From positions 257,586,291-257,650,290 of the forward strand of contig CM062290.1 in NCBI GenBank assembly GCA_031216915.1: 64,000 nt of DNA, read 5' to 3'. Below the pieces are notes generated by a model, which made no database searches, had not been told where the DNA came from, and saw nothing but the letters and a program-made list of their open reading frames with translations. This document shows positions 33,661 to 45,050 of this stretch, one piece after another (position 1 is the first letter of the stretch; the number at the start of each line of letters is the position of its first letter). Both the position numbers and the translations under genes were made by a program. Source of the stretch: Pictodentalium vernedei. Lineage: Eukaryota > Mollusca > Scaphopoda > Dentaliida > Dentaliidae.

Positions 33661-34594
33661 TAAAACATCATTGGGCGCTCCCATAGATAGCAAATCTGAT
33701 TAAATACTTGTTTGTTGAGAGTCCATTCTGACAGCAACAAGCGACCCGTAAGAGAACGGGAGTGCGATAAAACAATCAGACGACCCAGAATATGACGGAC
33801 CAAAACTGAACTTGGTGTACTATAACCAACAGACGGATTCTTTCCATTAAATTGAATAACGGAAACGAAAGAGTGCCTCCCTGGTTCCGGAGATACGCCA
33901 CTACTGTCGAATTAAAGGACAGGAATTTGGGCATGCGTTTCTGAATAATGTTCATGCAATGACATAAAGCAAGCCTAAACAAGAGGCCCCACGTGGCCTT
34001 AATCGCTCACCTGACAAAGTGACTCTAAGAAGTATTTTAGGTCACCTTCACCATGTCATGCCTCATCAACATTAACTGGTTGAGTGATAGATTTTGTTTG
34101 AAGTTCAACATTTGTTACCTAAAATTAGTTTTAGGCCAATCTCCAATGATTTTTAATAAAGCAAATTTATCTCTGCAGACAAACTGGTTTAGCATGAAGC
34201 ACAAACAAGGAATGTGAAGAGATAGCCTTGGACATCTCTCCCCAACTGTGGATATCTTCCATGTGCTACATGTATATATTTGCATGCAAGAAAACAAAAA
34301 TTTTCACAAATTTTCCAAAATATTAGTTTTTTTTATCATCATTGGAACAAGCTCAAACAGCTTATTCCAATAGGGGTATGGGATGATCAGGTATATTTTT
34401 GAGACAGAAATGTGAATATATAAATAATGGTGTTTTTTTGTGAATGATGCTGGAGAATTTTGCGTAAAGATATGGTAAATGGTTTGTTCTAGATACAGAA
34501 TGATGCAAAAGTATTTAAATTTGATTAGGCAAGTTGTTCCTATAATGCATTTAAAAATTGAAGTAACTGTTCTTTTGCTGACAAACTTTTAGAT

Positions 34595-34613
34595 GTGTGT
34601 GTCTGTGTTTGTG

Positions 34614-34647
<34 letters not shown>

Positions 34648-34663
34648 GGGGGGGGGGGGGGTA
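34595..34663 (+). repeat. (GT)n microsatellite followed by poly(G)
   Basis: Alternating GT with a few TTT breaks, running straight into a G17 tract, within the 5' domain of the pearl element. Confidence 0.9.
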
Positions 34664-35399
34664 AGAGTGTTCTTGCAAACAAAATTCCTGAATAAATGGA
34701 AAATTTTATTTTTTGTGTGAAAGACATAGTGCGTGAATGTTGATTGGAACAAGCTTAGAGAGCTCATTTTAATGTGAAGTCATAAAGCTGTGTTTTACGT
34801 ACGAAATTCTGGAATAACTAAAAAAATTGCTTTTTTGACTCAAAAAGCATGGTGTGCGACCTCTCATTGGAATGAGCTCAAAAAGCTCATTCCAATGGGG
34901 TATTTACAAGCGATAAGTACATGTATGTTTAAGAGACAAAAATTAAAATTTGAATAGCGATTTTTGCGAAGAATGCTGACAAGTTTTGGCAGTTATGCTG
35001 GTAAAAAGGTAAGATATGCAAAGTGGTTGTTTTTAGAGGCGACATTTAATTAAGGGGAATTAACCCTTGATTACTGAGGTAACTTCTAAAAGTACTGAAA
35101 TTTCATGAAGCAATGTGAATAACAGACAACAGTTGCCTAAAAATTTCATGAATAACTAAAATTTTTATTCCTTTGTCTCGAAAACATGGCATATGACCTT
35201 TGTTGGAATGAGCTGAATGCGTGTGTTCCAATGAGGGGGTCATAAAATTTGAACGGAGATTTGTGTGAATAATGCATTAGTACTGCTAGATTTGGGTAAA
35301 CGGTTCACCCTGGATACCACCCCTTCTATAGTAGATCTTTTCTGCAAATTTTGTCTAAGATTCTATCAACTTTACAAATAAATACGTTCATGAATCACA

Positions 35400-38140
35400 A
35401 TCAGATCCACCCCACAATGTTGCATACCAAATATCAAAAGATTCTGCCTGCTGGATCTGGAGAAGAAGATTTTTTAAGAAATATGCCTGAAATGCACTAA
35501 GTTAAAATTTGGGCTCCTATACGGAGCTCAAATATAAACCCAGGGGGCTGATTTGAACAAACTTGAATCAGATCCACCCCACAATGTTGCTTACCAAATA
35601 TGAAAAGATTCTGAAGCTGGATCTGGAGAAGAAGATTTTTTAAGAAATTTGCCTGAAATGCACTAAGTTCGAATTCGAGCTTCTATAGTGAGCCCAAATA
35701 TGAAACTAGGAAGCCGATTTGAACAAACTTGAATCAGATCCACCCCACAATGTTGCATACCAAATATCAAAAGATTCTGCCTGCTGGATCTGGAGAAGAA
35801 GATTTTTTAATAAATTTGCCCGAAATGCACTAAGTGCGAATTCGGGCTTCTATATTAAGCCCAAATATGAATCCAGGGGGCCGATTTGAACAAACTTGAA
35901 TCAGATCCACCCCGCAATGTCGCATACCAAATATCAAAAGATTCTGCCTGCTGGATCTGGAGAAGATGATTTTTTAAGAAATTTGCCTGAAATGCACTAA
36001 GTTCGAATTCGAGCTTCTATAGTGAGCCCAAATATGAATCTAGGAAGCCGATTTGAACAAACTTGAATCAGATCCACCCCACAATGTTGCATACCAAATA
36101 TCAAAAGATTCTGCCTGCTGGATCTGGAGAAGAAGATTTTTTAATAAATTTGCCCGAAATGCACTAAGTCCGAATTCGGGCTTCTATATTAAGCCCAAAT
36201 ATGAATCCAGGTCGCCGATTTGAACAAACTTGAATCAGATCCACCCCGCAATGTTGCATACCAAATATCAAAAGATTCTGCCTGCTGGATCTGGAGAAGA
36301 AGATTTTTTAAGAAATTTGCCCGAAATGCACTAAGTTTGAATTCGAGCTTCTATAGTGAGCCCAAATATGAATCCAGGGGGCCGATTTGAACAAACTTGA
36401 ATCAGATCCACCCCGCAATGTTGCATACCAAATATCAAAAGATTCTGCCTGCTGGATCTGGAGAAGATAATTTTTTAAGAAATTTGCCTGAAATGCACTA
36501 CGTTCGAATTCGAGCTTCTATAGTAAGCTCAAATATGAATCTAGGGAGCCGATTTAAACAAATTTGCATCAGATCCATCCCACAATGTTGCATACCAAAT
36601 ATCAAAAGATTCTGCCTGCTGGATCTGGAGAAGAAAATTTTTTAAGAAATTTGCTTGAAATGCACTAAGTTTGAATTTGAGCTTCTATAGTGAGCCCAAA
36701 TATGAATCTAGGAAGCCGATTTGAACAAACTTGAATCAGATCCACCCCACAATGTTGCATACCAAATATCAAAAGATTCTGCCTGCTGGATCTGGAGAAG
36801 AAGATTTTTTAAGAAATTTGCTTGAAATGCACTAAGTTCAAATTTGGGCTCCTATACTGAGCCCAAATATAAACCCAGGGGGCCGATTTGAACAAACTTG
36901 AATCAGATCCACCCCGCAATGTTGCTTACCAAATATGAAAAGATTCTGCCTGCTGGATCTGGAGAAGAAGATTTTTTAAGAAATTTGCATGAAATGCACT
37001 AAGTTCAAATTCGAGCTTCTATAGTGAGCCCAAATATGAATCTAGAAAGCCGATTTGAACAAACTTGAATCAGATCCACCCCACAATGTTGCAAACCAAA
37101 TATCAAAAGATTCTGCCTGCTGGATCTGGAGAAGAAGATTTTTTAAGAAATTTGCCTGAAATGCACTAAGTTCGAAATCGGGCTCCTATACTGAGCCCAA
37201 ATATGAACCCAGGGGGCCGATTTGAACAAACTTGAATCAGATCCACCCTACAATGTTGCATACCAAATATCAAAAGATTCTGCCTGCTGGATCTGGAGAA
37301 GAAGATTTTTTAAGAAATTTGCCTGAAATGCACTAAGTTCGAAATCGGGCTCCTATACTGAGCCCAAATATTAACCCAGGGGGCCGATTCGAACAATCTT
37401 GAATCAGATCCACCCCACAATGTTGCTTACCAAATATCAAAAGATTCTGCCTGCTGGATCTGGAGAAGAAGATTTTTTAAGAAATTTGCCTGAAATGCAC
37501 TAAGTTCGAATTCGGGCTTCTATAGTAAGCCCAAATAGGTATCCAGGGGGCCGATTTGAACAAACTTGAATCAGATCTACCCCGCAACATTGCATACCAA
37601 ACATCAAAAGATTCTGCCTGCTGGATCTGGAGAAGAAGATTTTTGAAGAAATTTGCCTGAAATGCACTAAATTCGAATTCAAGCTCCTATAGTGAGCCCA
37701 AATATGAATCTAGGGAGCCGATTTGAACAAACTTGAATCAGATCCACCCTACAATGTTGCATACCAAATATCAAAAGATTCTGCCTGCTGGATCTGGAGA
37801 AGAAGATTTTCAAAGAAATTTGCCTGAAATGCAGTAAGTTCAAATTTGGGCTCCTATACTGAGCCCAAATATAAACCCAGGGGGCCGATTTGAACAAACT
37901 TGAATCAGATCCACCCCACAATGTTGCATACCAAATATCAAAAGATTCTGCCCGCTGGATCTGGAGAAGAAGATTTTTTAAGAAATTTGCCTGAAATGCA
38001 CTAAGTTCGAAATCGGGCTCCTATACTGAGCCCAAATATGAACCCAGGGGGCCGATTTGAACAAACTTGAATCAGATCCACCCTACAATGTTGCATACCA
38101 AATATCAAAAGATTCTGCCTGCTGGATCTGGAGAAGAAGA
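35400..38140 (+). repeat. Tandem array, 17 monomers of ~168 bp
   Basis: Each monomer has CAGATCCACCCCACAATGTT, GCATACCAAATATCAAAAGA, TTCTGCCTGCTGGATCTGGA, GAAATGCACTAAGTTCGAAT and GCCCAAATATGAA. Neighbouring units differ at a few sites, and some variants (for example 'TTAATAAATTTGCCCG') recur in alternate units, suggesting growth by duplication of multi-unit blocks. Open frames across it come from the period, not from a gene. Confidence 0.92.
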
Positions 38141-38789
38141 TTTTTTAATGTTTTTCCCATTGCCTACAGTGTTAAAAAGTGCTGACTCAGCACTTTTTCA
38201 AAGTCCCGAAACTGTACCCTATGATAAAACCGATGGCAATTTTTTTTTACCAATCCTTTCTGTTGGTCCTAAGGAAGCTGCACACCAAATAAAAATTCTC
38301 AGTGCCGTGCAGTTTTGGAGATATGGGCGTTTTAAATTTTTTCTATTTTTAGCTCCTGCGGTTCCCACGGGGCTGCGGGAAAATTTTTTTTTGCATAAAT
38401 CAAGTACTCATGACCCAATAAGCCCTCACATAAAATTTGGTTCAAATCAGCCTCTCGGTTTGGAAAATAGAAATTTTGGGCGGGGCAAAAAATTTTGCCC
38501 CTCTCATAACAACGCCAAGTATAGCCCCACAAACTTCTCTTGAACAAATCTGAGTCTACACCTCAAAAGGAAGCTGCACACCAAATATCAAGTCTCTGCT
38601 ACTGCTGGTTCATGAGAAGAAGATTTACAAAGATTTTGGTGCCCCTTGGGGGCGTGGCACCACCCAGGAGGAGGGGCAACTTCATTTGAACAAATCTGAA
38701 TTGGCATTAGGTAATAAACATTTAGCCAACATTTGAATAAAATTGGGCTAGTGGTTTAGGAGGAGAAGTCGATAATGTAAAGTTAACGC

Positions 38790-38872
38790 CGGACGGACGA
38801 CGACGGACGACGGACGACGGACGACGGACGACGGACGATGGACGACGGACGACGGACGACGGACGACGGACA
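38790..38872 (+). repeat. (ACGACGG)n short array
   Basis: About eleven ACGACGG-like units directly before the element tail, the position of the ACKG-type array in pearl elements. Confidence 0.9.
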
Positions 38873-39719
38873 GAAAGTGATTAGTAAAGCTCCCCTTGAG
38901 CTTCGCTCAGGTGAGCTAAAAACATTATTCCGCGGAAGTTAAACTGATAGCTAAAAGACTGCGGAACCCAAAGACCCTGGCACTTCGAATCCGTAGGGAT
39001 CAGTATATATCCCAATCTGTTTGACTGGCAACCGTCATAACAGCCACACTCGGGTCCGGCAACTGCGGCGGCACTCTCTGAGTCAACCACCGAATGTTTG
39101 CCCCAGTCTGAATCTCTTGTAATACTAGATAGACAAGAGAATGTATAATTCAAGCAATTCATGGATTGCCGGAAGTTGCCGTCGAAGAGAAGCTCCTCCG
39201 AGAACGAAGCGACTCTGAGAGAGTTCTTAACCTACTATCCACGCGTGGATGTAGCTAGGGCTGCATCACGTCTAACCAACTCCAATCAGCCACTGAAGGG
39301 CGGAGTTATACGTGAAGAAACTACTGCCCTCAAAAGAAATTACATTGAGAATAATATCCCGTAAATCTTTTCTTGAAGACGTAATGATAACGCCTCAGTA
39401 AGGCGGATTACGTATAATAAAGCGTCTAAGTTAAGTCTACTATACATAATGTCGTTCCCAACATTGAAATTGGAAAAGACATAAACGGCGAAAAAGAATA
39501 TATGCAGTCTTTAATCACCGTCTAGACGCATATGAACTCTCGGTATGCCCTGCTCTGCCAAAATAAACTATATGTAAAAAAGATAAAATGGCAGAAATGA
39601 GCCACGCGGACAAGAAACTAAACTATCATGCTTAGTAGCAGGCTTGTATATATATATAAATATATAGCGTCGAAAAATAAAACACATGTTGTAATGACAA
39701 TATTGGACTGCGTCGGTAA

Positions 39720-41940
39720 GTCAGGGACAAAGCCCCTGTACCGATCGAAAAATCCGAGTCCAATGACGCTATAAGTCTCTTATCCAAGATCGCAGCAATG
39801 AAGTCCGAAAAATAATCACTGGAAGAAATGCCAGAAGATAAGAAAGGCATCTTCCGATACTACTAAAGGGAAAACTCGAAATCTTTCGAATCCCTTTCGC
39901 CATCCTGTCGGACCCTATAAAGCGTTCGGTCGTCCGTAGCTTGATGCAACCGCGGACCGCACCGACCCAGCGCCGTCGGATAATTCCTGATTCGACCGAG
40001 AAACCATCAATTGCTGGGATGCTGCGAAACAACTGTGCTAACTCGGATAGCACGTCCGTCACTGAGGCCTGAGGAGCAGCGGTCTTACGATGCATTGCCG
40101 CAGGAAGCTCCGAGATCGTTACCCCGTGCATACTTCCAATATGCGAGCAAACGGAGTGTATAGGCCTCGTGTCCCTTGGCTACCGGATGGCGCGACCTAT
40201 TCGCTGTGGAATCACTGAATGCCGAAACTGATCGGATACTCTAGGTCACGTAGCCAATGTGCGGTCGTGTGCCCTGCTGTGAGGATGAGGAAGCATTAAA
40301 GACAGTCTCTCGGACTGTCAATATAACGGAGCGTCCCGAGCAACGGACATATGCTCCGAATGTAAAATATCTGAACCACAACATGCGGTCCCCTATGTTG
40401 TTGGCTTCCTCCGATCTGTCCTCAATCTGCCGTCACTGGGTGAGTACTAAAGTAATTAAAGTGCTCGCATCACCCAAATCTCCTTCCTAGACCGCAACGG
40501 ACGAACCCGGCAGCCGAACCATTCGATGAATGTACGCTACACCGGGTGAGCTAGCGAATGTCACTCCGTAAGCGATAGACATATTCCATGAGCACATATT
40601 GCCGCTAACTCTTCATTAACTATGACGACAGAGGCACACTTTTGAAAGACATCTCCATAACTCTTCGAACAAGAAACCAGAAATGCTTGGATAGCAAGCA
40701 TAAAATAATATATATATAGCGTCGTTCAATAATTCGATAGTTTGCGTGACATTATTGGACTATGTCGGAACTGAGGGACGATGTCCCTGAACCGAACCAA
40801 AAATTTCTAAGTCCACCGACGCTATCAGTTTCTTATCCGGCATCGCAGCATATGTTGTTCCGAAAGGGAAAGCTTGAAATCCACCGAATCCCTTTCGGTA
40901 TCCCGTCGGACCGGATGAAAATTTTCGGACGTCCGTACCCGCTTCCGCGGAGCGTCCCGACCCAGCATCGTCGGATAAAATATATGCGACAGATTCAGTT
41001 GATGCTGGGATGCTGCGATAAACTGTGCTATTAAGGAAAGCACGTCCGTTCCCGAGGCCTGTGCAGTAGCGGACTTACGATGCATTGCCGCTGGAAGCTC
41101 CGTGTACGTTGACTCCCGCACACTTCCTATGCGAACGTCCGGAGTCTGCAGGCCTCGAGTCCCCGGCTACCGACCCAGCGCTGTCGGATAATTCTCGATC
41201 CGACACCGTTTCTGTCGGCTGCTGGGATGCTGCGATAAGCTGTGCTATGTGCACAAGAATGTCCGGCGTCGAGACCTGCGGAGGCGCAGACTATCGCTGC
41301 TTCGCCGAGGGTAGCTCCGCATCAGATGGCTCCCGCATACTTCCTATGCGAACGTCCGGAGTCCATCGGTCTCGAATCCCTGGCTGTCGGATGGTGTGAC
41401 CTGGTCGCCGAAGAATCCTTGATCGGCGAAGCTGGTAATATATCGGCGGTCACGCAGCCAAGGTGCGGTCGTGTGCGCTGACGAGAAGAGGAAGCCTTAG
41501 CAGTCTCAGCGGACTGCCTATACAACGGAGCGTCCCGAGCGACGGACGTATGCTCCGCTAACGACACATTTGTACCACAACATCTGGGGCCAGATGTTGT
41601 TGAACGAGAGAGGGGCCTCTCTCGCTTGCCGTCCGGATGGACCGGAACGAGCTATGAACCGGACTAAAAGGCTTCCTCCGTTCTCCCTCCGATCCGCCGT
41701 CACTGGGTGTGCATTAAGTTAATTTTATAGTGCTCGCATCACCCCAAAATTCCTTCTAGACCGCAACGGACGAACCCGGCTGCCGAACCATTCGGTGAAT
41801 GGACGCTACACCGGGCGAGCTAGCGGACGTCAAAGGCCGTCGAACCTACTAGGGTCCTCTTAGGCAATTGGCGTATTACATGAGCACTTTTCCGCTAGCC
41901 CTTCAATAATTGTGACGACGGAGGCACACTGTTGGAAGAC
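39720..41940 (-). pseudogene. DIRS copy 2 gag-like ORF1, two tandem units
   Basis: Counterpart of 24,480-26,700 in copy 1, with the same two-unit structure. The open pieces are 39,769-40,131, 40,825-41,121 and 41,322-41,567. It is broken by the same and some additional frameshifts. Confidence 0.6.
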
Positions 41941-43078
41941 ATCACAGATACATCACCCTAATCTTGATCGTCTGAAATAGAAATTGATAAAGTAGAGTGA
42001 CCCTGCGGGGAAAGGACCGGAGTGTCCAAATCCCCAACAACATACCGTGACATACGCTTCCCATATTGTCATCGAAATCATACGATACAGAACAGGAGTT
42101 AATGCGAGTACACTGACCACATATAGAATGATAATAAGGTCAGAGGAAGACTTCCTCTTAAAACAATTGATCAATATCCTTTCAATGTGAAAAGAAAACA
42201 AGTCCTGGTACTCGCACTAACCCCTGGCAATCAAAATACATAATAATAATATGATCCATTAATATAGAAAAAATAATGGAAATCAAAATATTTTGAAAAA
42301 ATATTTTTTCAGAACAGCCCAAGTTTCTGAAAAGTAACGTTGAGCCCCAATGGATCCCAAGCCTAAGTGTGGACAAAAATTTTAAAAATATTTTAAACAA
42401 TTTATTCAACACTTACGAACAATAATAATGTATCTATTTATGATTAAAATAACATAAAGATATTATTATTTAGAAATCCCCCCCTCACACAGAGGGCTGT
42501 TGTAAATGTAAACAATGAGTGTAAAAACACTAAAATAAGACTCCAGGCACCCAGGCCCGAAATCAGTTACCAAAAATACACCATCTGATGCAAAACAGAG
42601 ACTTCCAGGGAAGAAACTGCAGAACATCAGATGGTAGATGCAGAACACAACGCCTAACCACCCGTAGGTGAAGACGTAAACATGGGGAAAGAACAGAATT
42701 CATTCTGTTATTCAGCTAAAACTCCCAAGAAATTTTAGTAATAATAATTACAGAAACTATGCCAAAAGCATGGGAGAATAGCAAGGGGGAACTTAAAGGA
42801 CAGGGAGAGAGGAAAAACACTTGAAAAAACAGTGTAACTAAATAATCAGAATGACAACAAAATGGCTGCTGCCTTGAAAATAGGTAACTTAACATAATTT
42901 CATTAAAAAATTTTAAGTTACAGCCCTGATAATATTCTGTCACACATTCTTTTCCTCTCCTCCTTTTCTATCCTCCTTAGAATCACCATTTCACTAATAT
43001 TTATGTGTCTGGCATCATTTAAACTGAGATTTAAAAGCACAAAGATCAGTCAGATGTTAACTGATGAAGGGCCAAACT

Positions 43079-43280
43079 TAGAATGATTAATGGCGCCAAT
43101 TTCGGAACGTCCTTGACACTGCGCATGGGCAGTAGGGGCGAAGTGTGGAGGGCCTTTCAGGACATGTTTTCTTTAGTTTTAGATGCAAATTTTGGGGATT
43201 GGGGGGCAAAATTTGTGTTTGGCCCTATATTTTAAGAGTTAGCACCAGCTATGTCTGGGTCATTGGTACAGTATAAAAAT
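43079..43280. repeat. DIRS copy 2 right inverted terminal repeat
   Basis: Matches 27,840-28,041. The flank changes after GTATAAAAAT. Confidence 0.88.
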
Positions 43281-43784
43281 ACATGATTTTTCATCCCCAA
43301 AGCTGCCAGAAGACTCCATTTAATAACAGATTTCAAAATTATCTTGGGGGGAGAACCCCCCACCCCCAACAAACCACCCTACGATTAATTGAGCTTTTGG
43401 CACTCGCTGCAGATGCATTTTTCATCTGCATCAATATCCCAACACTTTTGAAAGGGGGCCCGTCATGGAATTTAACCCCGGAGCCTGAATTTCCACTCGC
43501 CGGCCCTGCATGGATCTAATCATCTCCCTCTTTGTGGGTGTGTTTAGTAATAAGACAGCTTCCACTGCGTGACATGTAAGTTTGAGTTGAAGGAGAAAAT
43601 GGTCAAAAGAGGAATTTATATATTTTTAAGACCAATTTTTGTGTTATTAGTATAGGAAACATTAATCAATAGTTTTTTATACTGGTAGCAGTTATTCTTC
43701 AACTTATTTTGACTTGTACTGTATATGGACAAAATATTATTAGACACGATACTGCCACTAGTAGACGATTTTCAATTTTTAGGG
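43281..43784. other. No recognised feature
   Basis: Flank of DIRS copy 2 with a short hairpin (CTTGGGGGGAGAACCCCCCA near 43,343). No supported gene. Confidence 0.35.
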
Positions 43785-44092
43785 GCCAACCCCTCCCCAA
43801 TCTCTTCCAGCTAGAACATCTGCGTGTTGTGCTTGAAAATATTTGTATTGATTGGTTGTTTGGGAACTCTGGGTTTGAATTTTCACTCATGCAGTCATCG
43901 TTGTGTAGTTTTAGTGATCTATCTGCAGTTTTGTCACTTGTCAACAAAAATAATATGATTCTGAATCTGCTTTCGCTTATAGGAAAGAATTCATTGCAGT
44001 ATTCACCTGATGAAAAAATCAATATTATTTTGTTCTGTCGATTAGATGAAGTGTTGAAAGTGTGTTATTTTTTCTATCTTTATTAGTATTAA
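43785..44092 (+). repeat. Host repeat R, second copy, 5' half
   Basis: Matches the reverse complement of 28,134-28,405 and continues without a break through TGTTATTTTTTCTATCTTTA (44,062-44,081), the point where the first copy holds the hAT-like element. It ends at ATTAGTATTAAA, where the next unit begins. Confidence 0.7.
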
Positions 44093-44225
44093 ACCAAAAA
44101 CTCACATATTCTCGGGACATACTACTTTGAGTACCCCGAGCTGGGTATTTCGCGTAGCTGCGAAGTAAAAATTCAGTTTCTCTCTTATTTATAGATCAAT
44201 TTCCCCAAACTTTTCTATATATATT

Positions 44226-44460
44226 TAATATGATAATATAATATCTATTAAGTTGGATTGAAGTTTTATTGTTACTTAATTTCTGAAATATTCGATCTTT
44301 TATTTTCGAGACATACTATTTCGAATAGCCGAGAATATCATGTAGCCAGAATTTTTAAATCTTTTTCTGGTTTGTGTTTCGTTCTACTGCCTTTATATTC
44401 TACACATAGATAAAATATTTGCATGGGACACTGGATAAGGTAAAATAAATACATATTTAC
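44226..44460. repeat. Left inverted arm of the C48-PHD unit
   Basis: Reverse complement of 49,226-49,332 followed by 46,955-47,082, with few mismatches. Shared blocks include AAGTTGGATTGAAGTTTTAT, CGAGACATACTATTTCGA and ATGGGACACTGGATAAG. Confidence 0.85.
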
Positions 44461-45050
44461 GCCACCTTTTCTGCAATATCACATACATTATCCCTTGAAA
44501 CTTGAATTTTGAGTAGCTGGCTCAGGGATGAACATGGCGTGGCGATATTGATTACCGGTACTTCACTGTGTTTTCTTTGTCAACAATAGATGGGTGAATT
44601 TTCATTGGTTAATTTCTATTACAGCATCACACGAATTAAGTTGTCATTTAAACGCAAACATTTTGTATCTATATTTTTGCTCATTGATAACATCAGTCTC
44701 TGATAACGTTTTCTTGGGGGATCTGTGTCAGAAAATGTGCCAGAGTTTGGTGCTATCAACGAATTGGTAAATATAAAAGAAAAAAATTCGTTTGAATGAC
44801 AACTTATAAGGCTCTGGCAACAAAAAGTGAATTATATGGGCATAAATAATGAACATGGGTAGAAAATTTTGTATTTATTTGTATTATTTAAAATCAAGTG
44901 AACAATAAAAATATATGTAACAGTAATGAAACACATTTACACTTTACAACATTTAGTACAAAAGAAAGAAACTAAAAAATTAAAAAAATGTTTTAAAATC
45001 TTAAAATCGAGTGAACAATAAAATTTATATACAACAGCAATGAGAAACAT
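44461..45050. other. 3' flank of the protease ORF, non-coding
   Basis: AT-rich. On the minus strand, AATAAA-type signals occur within a few hundred bases of the stop codon at 45,051. It includes a local direct repeat: AGTGAACAATAAAA near 44,898 and 45,010, with 'AACAGYAATGARAAACATTTA'-like text after each. Confidence 0.4.

Larger units (their letters stand above)
33980..38917 (+). mobile_element. Pearl/HINE-like element, family 1, 4.9 kb, complete
   Basis: It starts CAAGAGGCCCC, followed by ATCGCTCACCTGAC, and ends GAGCTTCGCTCAGGTGAGCT. DIRS copy 1 gives the empty site: AAGCCT-A6-CATTATTC there, against A3 before and A5 after the element here, so about two A's are gained. Inside: a 5' domain (33,980-35,390) with repeated 'ATTGGAACAAGCTCA' type segments, 17 monomers of about 168 bp (35,400-38,140), a 3' domain with TTTTTAGCTCCTGCGGTTCC, and an ACGACGG array (38,790-38,870) just before the tail. 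It encodes nothing and was presumably moved in trans by a Helentron-type Rep/helicase. Confidence 0.88.
33660..39175 (-). pseudogene. DIRS copy 2 RNase H remnant, split by insertion
   Basis: The RNase H frame seen whole in copy 1 (23,350-24,000) is here cut into two parts: 38,923-39,175 (N-terminal half, QGLWVPQSFSYQFNFRGIMF) and 33,660-33,979 (C-terminal half, FNSTVVAYLRNQGGTLSF). The pearl element lies between them. A one-base deletion near 33,860 also shifts the frame relative to copy 1. Confidence 0.75.
31347..43280 (-). mobile_element. DIRS-like retrotransposon copy 2, split by a pearl element
   Basis: It is the same element as 21,038-28,041, with only scattered differences, and shares the deletion of the reverse-transcriptase block. 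The left border (GTTAAAAAATTT) and right border (GTATAAAAAT) are the same, but the flanks are unrelated. Removing the 4.9-kb insertion at 33,980-38,917 gives a length close to copy 1. Parts, minus strand: terminal repeat 43,079-43,280, gag-like units about 41,940-39,720, RNase H (split), decayed pol, ICR 31,649-31,737, terminal repeat 31,347-31,574. Confidence 0.88.

Noticed and set aside
34540..34767. Minus-strand frame with Pro/His/Thr runs
   Set aside because: It is a translation of the (GT)n and poly(G) microsatellite within the pearl element.
35400..38140. CRISPR-like regular array
   Set aside because: Units are ~168 bp with no conserved short repeat plus unique spacers, and the DNA is eukaryotic.
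36397..38543. Several 60-158-codon frames across the 168-bp array
   Set aside because: The monomer length is a multiple of three in many units (168 bp), so frames stay open by periodicity; the same text repeats in each unit.
33980..38917. Canonical Helitron (TC...CTRR, insertion between A and T)
   Set aside because: The tail does contain CTAA after a hairpin, but the start is CAAGAGG rather than TC and the site is A-rich; the Helentron/pearl type fits better.
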